From Chloroflexota bacterium (GTDB taxonomy: Bacteria; Chloroflexota; Dehalococcoidia; UBA1127; JACQUN01), in contig JACQUN010000066.1 in the NCBI GenBank assembly GCA_016210285.1, forward strand, positions 1-13,118: DNA of 13,118 nt, in the 5' to 3' direction. Every line of letters starts with the position of its first letter. Position 1 is the stretch's first letter. Shown piece after piece: positions 7,389-13,118 of this stretch. The position numbers were made by a program, and so were the translations under genes. The notes under the pieces were generated by a model. The model was not told the DNA's origin and did no database searches. It was given only the letters and a program-made list of their open reading frames with translations.

Positions 7389-8276
7389 ATGCCTACCTTT
7401 GACTGCTATGAGCCTGAGTCGGTAGATGAAGCCCTGGGCCTCGTCAGCCGGTATGGAGAGGACGCCAAGGTCCTGGCAGGCGGGCAGTCGCTCATGGTCC
7501 TCATCCGGCAGCGCTTGGTCTCCCCTTCCTGCCTTGTGAGCTTGCATCGTACCGCTGGGTTGAACACCATTACGACGGCACCCGACGGCATCTCTCTTGG
7601 GGCTATGGCCACCTACCGGGAGGTAGCATCGTCACCCGTCATCTATGAGCGGTACGGTGCCCTAGTGGAGGCATGCAAGCTTGTCGGGCCAATTCCAGTC
7701 CAGAACGCGGGAACAGTGGGCGGCAGCATCTGCCACAACGCGCCAGGCGCCGATGTGCCTCCGGTCCTGCTGGCCCTGGACGCCCAGGCAAAAGTGCGCG
7801 GCCCGAAGGGAGAGCGGACCATCCCATTGACCGACTTTTTCATGGGCTACTTTGAGACGGCGCTTACACCACAGGAGCTACTGGTGGGCATTGCCGTGCC
7901 GCCTCCACCACCCAACACCGTGGGGGCCTACATCAAATTCAACTACCGCCTCATTGATATGTCTCTGGTCGGAGTCGCGGTCACCCTGAGCCTGGACCAG
8001 AAGAATACCTGCCGCCACGTGCGTATTACCCTGGGCGGGGTTACTAACGTCCCTTTCAGGGCATACAGGGCAGAGGGTCTGCTGGAAGGGCAGCGCCTGA
8101 GCCACCAGGCAATCAGCGAGGCTGCTCACGTGGCCGCCGAGGAGCGCGAACTCATCTCAGACCTGCATTGCTCCGCCGAATACCGCAAGAAGGTCATTCC
8201 GCCTGTGGTTCGTCGGGCCTTCCGGCAGGCCGTGGCGAAGGCCGGTGTGGATTTACCAGCACCCGTCTCTCCGTGA
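7389..8276 (+). CDS. coxM: Molybdenum hydroxylase FAD-binding medium subunit (CoxM-like)
   Basis: A 295-residue flavoprotein subunit that takes electrons from the [2Fe-2S] subunit. The start is ATG 7389 with GAGGGTG eight bases upstream; an in-frame GTG at 7356 lies inside the coxG-like gene and is rejected. The two FAD-binding motifs are AGGQSLMVLIRQRL (30-43) and TVGGSICHNAPGAD (109-122), both standard for the PCMH-type domain. The C-terminal CO_deh_flav_C domain (about 180-284) has VRITLGGV at 211-218. Length and order are normal. It is the last gene of the S-L-G-M operon. No intrinsic terminator is visible after its stop. It may also serve the second hydroxylase at 9016-11776, which lacks an FAD subunit; that is inference. 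Confidence 0.95.
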   Translation: MPTFDCYEPESVDEALGLVSRYGEDAKVLAGGQSLMVLIRQRLVSPSCLVSLHRTAGLNTITTAPDGISLGAMATYREVASSPVIYERYGALVEACKLVGPIPVQNAGTVGGSICHNAPGADVPPVLLALDAQAKVRGPKGERTIPLTDFFMGYFETALTPQELLVGIAVPPPPPNTVGAYIKFNYRLIDMSLVGVAVTLSLDQKNTCRHVRITLGGVTNVPFRAYRAEGLLEGQRLSHQAISEAAHVAAEERELISDLHCSAEYRKKVIPPVVRRAFRQAVAKAGVDLPAPVSP

Positions 8277-8443
8277 TCGCTATCCCTAGTTCTCGCTTCC
8301 TGGCCCCGCTTGGTCACGCCACCACCACAAGGTCTCGAGACATTGTATGCAAGGATTCACATCGGCCCTGGGGCACCAAGAACTCCGCTTCCATTCTGAA
8401 CAACTCACACGGCTCCGGTCAATAACTAAAAGACTCTGCCAAA

Positions 8444-8853
8444 GTGGGGGGGCAACCCGACAGGACGCTGTTCGATGCGGGCTATTGGAGCGAGGAGAAC
8501 GCGAGGCGGGCCTCTGAGGATGGGCCAGAGCTCTTGGTGGCGACAACGAGGGACTGGAAGCAACGGAAGCTGCTGCGGGAGCAAGGCTGCCCGCGGGGCC
8601 GCATCCCCAAGCACCTCGGGCTGCGGGAGCGCATGGAGCGGAAGCTGCTGACGAAGCGAGGGCGTGGGCTCTACAAGCTGAGGGCCAGACGGTGGAGCCG
8701 GTCTTTGGGCAGATCAAGGAGCTGCGAGGGATGGAACGTTTCCTCCGCCGAGGGCTGCGAGCAGTGCGCAGCGAGTGGCGGCTCATGTGCACCACGCACA
8801 ACCCCCTCAAGCTCTTCCGTAGCGGTCGAGCAGCTACCCCGAGGCAGGGTTAG
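8444..8853 (+). pseudogene. IS1182-type transposase remnant, C-terminal half
   Basis: The DDE-transposase C-terminus is read in two frames. From about 8465 the first frame gives LFDAGYWSEENARRA, LLVATTRDWKQRKLLREQ, RGRIPKHLGLRERMERKL and LTKRGRGLYKLR, typical of IS1182-like elements. DAGYWSEEN contains the second catalytic Asp. One base is missing near 8681-8686, and the next frame continues QTVEPVFGQIKELRG, which contains the catalytic Glu, then SEWRLMCTTHN and LKLFR, with a stop at 8851-8853. No N-terminal domain lies upstream; the 167 bases after coxM show no transposase signal. The complementary N-terminal half lies at 11969-12466 on the same strand. Confidence 0.85.
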
Positions 8854-8968
8854 TACGATGCTTGCCCATCCGCTTCTCGAGTTCCGGTGGCTTTGGCAGC
8901 CTGATCCGACTATGGATTCTTGCCTCCCGCCAGCCATGCGTTGCCCGAACAGGTTCTGCAACAGACTC

Positions 8969-9004
8969 CCAGGGGGACCCTTTTCTTCACAAAGGGCCCC
9001 CTGG
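8969..9004. terminator. Strong hairpin at the 3' end of the second hydroxylase operon
   Basis: CCAGGGGG (8969-8976), one bulged A, and CCCTTT (8978-8983) pair fully with AAAGGG (8991-8996) and CCCCCTGG (8997-9004) across a seven-base loop. This gives 14 base pairs with a single bulge. It sits 11 bases past the minus-strand stop of the second large subunit and downstream of the plus-strand transposase remnant, so it could stop transcription from both sides. Neither side has a long T-run, so it is not a textbook intrinsic terminator. The bases just before it (TTCTGCAACAGACTC) could be a leftover IS end. Confidence 0.55.
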
Positions 9005-9015
9005 TTCTCTGGTGT

Positions 9016-11301
9016 TCAGCGGCCAGCTCCCGCTCTGGCCCGCTGGCGGCTTCGCTTGAGCTGCTCCAACACTCGCTCAGGGGTCATGGGGGCGCGGCTG
9101 AAGCGGATGCCCGTGGCGCTATAGAGGGCGTTGGCGATGGCCGCCATAGGATGGGCAATAGGGGCTTCACCCACGCCGCGCGCACCATAGGGGCCATCAG
9201 GCGCCGGCACCTCCACCATCTCGGTGCCAATAGGCGGCAGGTCCAGGGCAACGGGCATGCGGTAGTCCAGGAACGTAGGGTTCAGGAGAACACCTTTATC
9301 GTTGAAGCTATACTCCTCATGCATCGCCCAGCCAATGCCCTGCGCAGCGCCGCTCTGCATCTGCGCCTCTACTCGCTGCGGGTTAATAGCCTTGCCCACG
9401 TCCTGGTAGGCGGTAAAGCGAAGTAGCTTGACCTTCCCCGTTTCCGGGTCCACTTCAACATCGGCCACCCCAGCCGAGAAGACCGGGCATGGCTTCATCT
9501 TGGACACACTCCCACGCTCAATCAGTGCCCCTTCTGGCCCGAGGGCCAGGTCTTTGAGACTGGCTGTCTGCTGAGGGTTGTCCTGGACCCAGCACTTCCC
9601 GTCGGCGTAGGCGATAGCGTCTGGCTGGACGCCAAACTTCCGCGCGGAGCGGGCCTTCAGTTGGGTGATGATATCCTGGCAAGCGGTGTAGAGCGCGGCA
9701 CTCATGGTGTAGGTAATGCGGCTCCCACCGGATACATCCGTGTAGGGTGACGTGTCAGTGTCGCCCTGGGTAACCGTCACCTGCTCCGGGCTCAAGCCCA
9801 ACTCCTCTGCTACGATCTGCTGGAAGGCGGTCCGGGAACCCGTGATGTCCACTGAACCGACCAGCACATGGGCGCTCCCATCGGGGCTGAGGGTGACAGT
9901 GCCGCTGGAGATGAACTGAGATCCAAACCAGTAACCCGCGGCCACGCCGCGCCCACGATTCGGTCCATGCAGCGGGCTGTTCCAGTGCTCACTCTCCTTC
10001 ACCTTCTTCAGCACTTCTTTCATGCCGATACGGACGAACGGCACCCCTGATGCCTGGGGGGCACCCTCCTCCGAGGCGTTCTTCAGGCGGAAGTCTATAA
10101 GGTCCATTCCGATGGCCCTCGCCAGGGCATCTATCGTCTGTTCCAGAGCGAAGTATGCTTGCGGTGCGCCGGGGGCACGGTAGGCGTGGACCCGAGGCTT
10201 GTTCGTCAGGACATCATAGCCGACTAACTGCATGTTGGGCACCTTGCCATAGGGAGCGCCTGCCAGGATAAGGGCGGGAACAACGGGTGCACCCGCTACA
10301 CACCCTGCCTCCAGCCATACCTCAACCTGGAGGGCAGTCATGGTGCCGTCCCGCTTGGCTCCGGCGCGGACACGGATGCGCCCTGCAGCCCCTGGTCCCG
10401 TTGAGAGGAAGACCTCCTGCCTGCTGAGCACCAGCTTGACCGGCCTCCCCGTCTTCTGTGCCAGAAGCACAGCCAAGGGCTCAACGATGCAGTAGACCTT
10501 GCCGCCAAAAGCGCCACCCACCTCGGTAGGGATAACCCGGACCTGGCTCTGCGGCAGGCCGAAGAGGCTGGTGAGCTGCATCTTGACGATAAAGCTCCCC
10601 TGGGTCGCAGTCCACACCGTGACCTTGCCATCGGGGTCGGTCTTGGCGACGCACGCCTGGGGTTCAAGATAGCCCTGGTGGGCATTGCCAATCTCGTACG
10701 TTTCGTCCACCATGACCTCAGCATCGGCCATCCCTTTCGCCACATCACCACGGAGCATCTCGGCCTGCAGAGAGATGTTGCTGGGCTGCCTGGCGATGAC
10801 CGCACCCAGCGAGTCTTTGGTAAGAAGCTGCCCGTTCACGAGGGGGGCGTTATCTCGTACAGCCTCATCAATGGTCAGCACAGGAGGAAGCTCCTCGTAC
10901 TCCACCTCGATGAGGTCCAGGGCCTCCTCAGCGACGAAGGGGTCGGTCGCGGCCACCGCAGCCACCGCATGGCCGTGGAAGAGTGCCTTATCCCCGGCCA
11001 TAGCCAGGGTAGCCATACCTTCCAGGCTGAGGGGCACCTCCCCGAGGGGGAACGTCGCCCCAGGCTTGACCGTCGGAAAGTCCTTGCCGGTGATAACCGC
11101 CTTCACCCCCTCCAGGGCGAGCGCCTTGCTGGCATCGATCCGTTTGATACGCGCGTGGGCGTACGGACTCCGCAGCACCTTTGCGTAGAGCATCCCTGGT
11201 AAGGAAACATCGGCGCTATAGACGGCCCGGCCGGTCACGAAGTCGGTAGCGTTGGCCTTGGGAAGTGGCTTTCCGATGACACGGTACTGGCGGGTTGTCA
11301 T
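9016..11301 (-). CDS. Second molybdenum hydroxylase large subunit, molybdopterin-binding
   Basis: A 761-residue catalytic subunit. The frame extends 83 codons further upstream, but that stretch lies across the small-subunit gene. ATG 11301 is the start, with the ribosome site AGGAGGGT inside the end of the small-subunit gene and only one base between that stop and this start. Hallmarks: LEPQACVAK (212-220), GGAFGGK (262-268), the substrate loop HAYRAPGAPQA (372-382), and the catalytic Glu712 in GARGVGE. The loop has no Cys, so it is not a CO dehydrogenase; AYRAPG is seen in aldehyde, aromatic and heterocycle hydroxylases. Overall sequence is clearly diverged from the cluster 1 large subunit, so this is an old paralogue and not a recent duplicate. 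The C-terminal tail is Arg-rich (SRQRARAGAGR). No FAD subunit gene is attached. Confidence 0.93.
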   Translation of the reverse strand: MTTRQYRVIGKPLPKANATDFVTGRAVYSADVSLPGMLYAKVLRSPYAHARIKRIDASKALALEGVKAVITGKDFPTVKPGATFPLGEVPLSLEGMATLAMAGDKALFHGHAVAAVAATDPFVAEEALDLIEVEYEELPPVLTIDEAVRDNAPLVNGQLLTKDSLGAVIARQPSNISLQAEMLRGDVAKGMADAEVMVDETYEIGNAHQGYLEPQACVAKTDPDGKVTVWTATQGSFIVKMQLTSLFGLPQSQVRVIPTEVGGAFGGKVYCIVEPLAVLLAQKTGRPVKLVLSRQEVFLSTGPGAAGRIRVRAGAKRDGTMTALQVEVWLEAGCVAGAPVVPALILAGAPYGKVPNMQLVGYDVLTNKPRVHAYRAPGAPQAYFALEQTIDALARAIGMDLIDFRLKNASEEGAPQASGVPFVRIGMKEVLKKVKESEHWNSPLHGPNRGRGVAAGYWFGSQFISSGTVTLSPDGSAHVLVGSVDITGSRTAFQQIVAEELGLSPEQVTVTQGDTDTSPYTDVSGGSRITYTMSAALYTACQDIITQLKARSARKFGVQPDAIAYADGKCWVQDNPQQTASLKDLALGPEGALIERGSVSKMKPCPVFSAGVADVEVDPETGKVKLLRFTAYQDVGKAINPQRVEAQMQSGAAQGIGWAMHEEYSFNDKGVLLNPTFLDYRMPVALDLPPIGTEMVEVPAPDGPYGARGVGEAPIAHPMAAIANALYSATGIRFSRAPMTPERVLEQLKRSRQRARAGAGR

Positions 11302-11302
11302 C

Positions 11303-11776
11303 CTACCCTCCTGCCTGCTGCTGGGCGACTGCCAGGATGGCGCGGACAATCTTGTCGTAGCCGGTGCACCGGCACAGGTTGCCGGAGATAGCAAGGCGGA
11401 CCTGGGCCTCGGTGGGCTTCGGCATGCGGTCCAGCAGCCCTTTGGCCGCCAGGACCATGCCAGGGGTGCAGAAGCCACACTCAAGGCCCCCATGCTGGAC
11501 AAAAGCCTGCTGAATCGGGAGAAGCTGGCCGTTGGACGCAAGCCCTTCAATAGTGGTCACGTCGTGCCCCTGAGCCTCCACGGCCAGGACAAGGCAGGAG
11601 CACACCGGCTTTCCATCGTAGAGGAGCGTGCACGCCCCGCAGTTACCGTTGCTGCACCCCTCCTTAGTGCCAGTGAGCCCCAGCCCGTCGCGCACCGCAC
11701 TGAGCAGCGTCTGCCGGGTATCCACCAGCAGCTCCCTTGGTTCGCCGTTCACCCTCAACCTGACCGGGACACGCAC
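11303..11776 (-). CDS. Second molybdenum hydroxylase small subunit, [2Fe-2S]
   Basis: A 157-residue electron-transfer subunit. The open frame reaches back to 11893, but the start is best placed at GTG 11776, directly after AAGGAGG (11787-11781). From there the protein begins at the usual family position, and its eight cluster ligands fall at C41, C46, C49, C61, C100, C103, C135 and C137, identical in position to the first cluster's subunit. The domains are CSNGNCGAC (plant-type [2Fe-2S]) and CGFC/CRC (helical [2Fe-2S]). It is translationally coupled to the large subunit. A promoter-like pair lies 89-117 bases upstream. The extra 39 codons upstream (with Cys at 8, 11 and 20) contain the predicted promoter and repeats and are therefore not taken as coding. 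Confidence 0.93.
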   Translation of the reverse strand: MRVPVRLRVNGEPRELLVDTRQTLLSAVRDGLGLTGTKEGCSNGNCGACTLLYDGKPVCSCLVLAVEAQGHDVTTIEGLASNGQLLPIQQAFVQHGGLECGFCTPGMVLAAKGLLDRMPKPTEAQVRLAISGNLCRCTGYDKIVRAILAVAQQQAGG

Positions 11777-11806
11777 AGCGCCTCCTTGAAGAACGAAATG
11801 AGCCCG

Positions 11807-11819
11807 GATTTCCCATTTC
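11807..11819 (-). repeat. 13-bp direct repeat, promoter-downstream copy
   Basis: On the minus strand the sequence is GAAATGGGAAATC, identical to the copy at 11898-11910. It lies in the predicted leader of the second hydroxylase operon, 31 bases before the start codon. The unit is itself two GAAAT halves separated by GG, and an ATTTC follows downstream on the same strand, giving a partial palindrome. It is possibly an operator half-site. Confidence 0.5.
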
Positions 11820-11864
11820 AACACACGACGCAGGCATGCTTGGTCTCCACCGCCGTTCAGGCAA

Positions 11865-11893
11865 ACGATACAACCCTTGCCTCGGCCTGTCAA
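11865..11893 (-). promoter_or_regulatory. Sigma-70-like promoter for the second hydroxylase operon
   Basis: On the minus strand, TTGACA (11893-11888) is followed after exactly 17 bases by TATCGT (11870-11865), which matches four of six -10 positions. It would give a leader of about 80 bases to GTG 11776. Identical 13-bp repeats lie five bases upstream of the -35 box and inside the leader, so regulation by a protein binding both is plausible. Confidence 0.5.
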
Positions 11894-11897
11894 CCGA

Positions 11898-11910
11898 GAT
11901 TTCCCATTTC
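11898..11910 (-). repeat. 13-bp direct repeat, promoter-upstream copy
   Basis: GAAATGGGAAATC on the minus strand, a perfect match to the copy at 11807-11819, 91 bases away start to start. It abuts the upstream side of the predicted -35 box, a normal place for an activator or for one arm of a repression loop. Confidence 0.5.
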
Positions 11911-11968
11911 GACTTATCCCGGCCTAGAAACCTGGCCGAAAAGTGGCTATGTAGAGGAGGTGCGCCCT

Positions 11969-12466
11969 ATGCTTGGAGCAAATGAAGCGAGGTGGCGAAA
12001 CATGCTGGGAGTGCGCTCTGACCAGCGAGGCCTTATGGAAGCAGACCACCTCTACCTGGACCATGTGGGTCGCAACTCCTTGTACGGCTTCCTGGCTTCT
12101 CTTCGAGGTCAGCTTTTCCGAGACGAGGGGTTTGCCAGGCTCTACTGCTCCAACAACGGAAGGAATAGCGTGCCACCCAGCCTCTTGGCCACAGCGCTTT
12201 TGCTACAAGCTCACGACAAGGTCACTGACGAAGAGGCCAAGCTGAGGGCCGACTTTGACGTCCGTTGGAAGGTGGCCCTGGGCATCGCAGTAGAGGACAG
12301 GCCCTTTGCTAAGAGCACCTTGCAACTCTTCCGGGCCCAACTCATCATCCACGACAAAGTGCGGGCGGTCTTTCAGCGCAGCCTGCGATATGCCAGGGAG
12401 ACGGGCTATTTGAAGGGCCGCAAGGTAAAGGCGGCGCTGGACACTGCACTAGTACCGAATGGCTAA
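11969..12466 (+). pseudogene. IS1182-type transposase remnant, N-terminal half (DUF772)
   Basis: A 165-residue fragment starting at ATG 11969 after GAGGAGG (11955-11961). It carries the DUF772 N-terminal domain of IS1182/IS5-like transposases: FLASLRGQLF, then VPPSLLATALLLQAHDKVTDEEA, DFDVRWKVALGI, FAKSTLQLFRAQL and AALDTA. In intact family members the chain continues past 'ALDTT' with a further 300 or so residues including the DDE triad. Here homology ends at about 12450, and a stop follows at 12464-12466 after four unrelated residues. The start and ribosome site are intact, so a truncated protein could still be made. The missing C-terminal half resembles the separate fragment at 8444-8853. 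Confidence 0.85.
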
Positions 12467-12550
12467 AACCGCGTAACCTTGACTCAATGTAGGTCACGCC
12501 TGGGCAGATACGGAACAACCTAACGCTGATTTACGCAACCAGGTAGTAGA

Positions 12551-12569
12551 AAGGGTCCCCCAGACCCTT
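12551..12569 (-). terminator. Terminator hairpin after the nitrilase-family gene
   Basis: On the minus strand, AAGGGTC, the five-base loop TGGGG and GACCCTT form a 7-bp stem followed by TCTACTACC, only a short pyrimidine start. It lies 35 bases past the stop of the minus-strand hydrolase. The arm and its neighbours (GGGGGACCCTTTC) closely match part of the larger hairpin at 8969-9004, suggesting a common terminator style in this genome. Confidence 0.5.
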
Positions 12570-12603
12570 CCCAAAGACCACGCAACGCAGGGGCAGACCC
12601 AGG

Positions 12604-13118
12604 CTAAGGCCCCTCGGCAGCCTTTGAAGTGCTCCTGCTACCGGAAGTGCCGGTAGAGGTTTCGGCAGCGAGAGGCCCAAGATTATTAGCGGGTGTCCCC
12701 TCTCCAGGGGAGATGGCCTCCCCCACGGTTTCCTTCCGCGTGAACCGCGCCGGGCGGTGGTCCGTTTGGTCTACCACCAGGGACAGGACCTCCGGGCGGC
12801 TGTAGTGGCCAACACTGTCCACGATGTACTTCATCCCGATAATGTCCCGCAGGTTGACCTGGCCCATCAGCACCGTGTCCTTGTCCCCCGTCTCCGTCGC
12901 CAGGAGTGAGGTGTTCGGGTGGATGATGGCGCTCCAGGCAGGGCCAGGCCGCATCAGCTCCGTCTTCCCGATGTACGGCTCCATCACCTCAAAGACGTCC
13001 TGGGTGATGGGGTTCATCGCCACGACCACGAAACACTGGCCCGTGATGGCGTGGGTCCGGCACATCACCTCCACCTGCTGGTGGAACAGCGTCTCCCGGC
13101 CCCGCAGGGTGCACAGGC
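12604..13118 (-). CDS. Nitrilase-family (carbon-nitrogen) hydrolase, C-terminal part, runs off the window
   Basis: The frame is open to the right edge, so the true start is outside; about 170 C-terminal residues are visible. ATG 13074 is internal. Recognisable nitrilase-superfamily blocks are HQQVEVMCRTHAITGQCFVVVA (the strand and helix after the active-site Cys), a SAIIHPNTSLLATE segment matching the family 'GGSAIIGPDG..LAE', MGQVNLRDI, and VDSVGHYSRPEVLSLVV, which is typical of true nitrilases and cyanide hydratases. The Glu-Lys-Cys triad lies in the missing N-terminal part and cannot be checked. The last 50 or so residues are Gly/Ser/Thr-rich and probably disordered. Such enzymes hydrolyse nitriles to acids and ammonia. 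The substrate is unknown, and any link to the neighbouring hydroxylases is inference. Confidence 0.82.
   Translation of the reverse strand, partial: LCTLRGRETLFHQQVEVMCRTHAITGQCFVVVAMNPITQDVFEVMEPYIGKTELMRPGPAWSAIIHPNTSLLATETGDKDTVLMGQVNLRDIIGMKYIVDSVGHYSRPEVLSLVVDQTDHRPARFTRKETVGEAISPGEGTPANNLGPLAAETSTGTSGSRSTSKAAEGP

Noticed and set aside
8323..8334. 12-base match CACCACAAGGTC shared with 917-928
   Set aside because: Matches of this length are expected by chance in 13 kb, and the flanks do not align.
8277..8443. Possible gene or RNA between coxM and the IS1182 remnant
   Set aside because: I found no ribosome site, convincing reading frame, tRNA-like fold or repeat there.
11302..11550. 83-codon upstream extension of the second large subunit
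   Set aside because: It overlaps the small-subunit gene in another frame and is Ser/Arg/Pro-rich shadow sequence; the good ribosome site is at ATG 11301.
11252..11968. Long plus-strand open frame running into the IS1182 N-terminal fragment
   Set aside because: It is antisense to the [2Fe-2S] subunit and the start of the large subunit; transposase homology and the ribosome site begin only at 11969.

Overview
The window is GC-rich bacterial accessory DNA. It holds two molybdenum-hydroxylase (xanthine dehydrogenase / CO-dehydrogenase-like) gene clusters set among worn transposon remnants. The mix of cox-like hydroxylases, a class I methyltransferase, a nitrilase-type hydrolase and many decayed insertion sequences would suit an uncultured Chloroflexota (SAR202 or Dehalococcoidia-like) genome. 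That assignment is inference from gene content only; no rRNA or marker gene is present.

Layout: (1) 1-823: the C-terminal two thirds of a small serine recombinase running in from the left edge, then a 77-residue protein with two CxxC pairs. (2) 870-1211: a frameshifted C-terminal scrap of an IS256-family (Mutator-type) transposase in apparently empty DNA. (3) 1230-2711: a good sigma-70-like promoter, a methyltransferase with a long N-terminal extension, and a small helical protein of unknown function. (4) 2769-3881: an almost full-length IS630-family element. Its transposase is dead three times over: one frameshift, and two of the three DDE carboxylates replaced (Asp to Asn, Glu to Gly). (5) 3955-8276: a tightly packed plus-strand operon of [2Fe-2S] subunit, molybdopterin subunit, CoxG-like SRPBCC protein and FAD subunit (S-L-G-M). 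(6) 8444-8853: the C-terminal half of an IS1182-type transposase, followed by a strong hairpin. (7) 9016-11776, minus strand: a second hydroxylase with only S and L subunits, its own promoter, and two identical 13-bp repeats flanking that promoter. (8) 11969-12466: the N-terminal half of an IS1182-type transposase. (9) 12604-13118, minus strand: the C-terminal part of a nitrilase-family hydrolase running off the right edge, with a terminator hairpin after it.

How the parts fit: cluster 1 has every subunit needed for electron flow from Mo through two [2Fe-2S] centres to FAD, plus a CoxG-like protein with a hydrophobic basic tail that may tether it to the membrane. Cluster 2 lacks an FAD subunit and may borrow the one next door or use another acceptor. 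Neither large subunit has the Cys-containing loop of true CO dehydrogenase, so both are better seen as hydroxylases of unknown organic substrates. The second cluster sits between the two opposite halves of one transposase type, in an order that is a circular permutation of an intact IS plus cargo. This suggests it arrived on a mobile unit.
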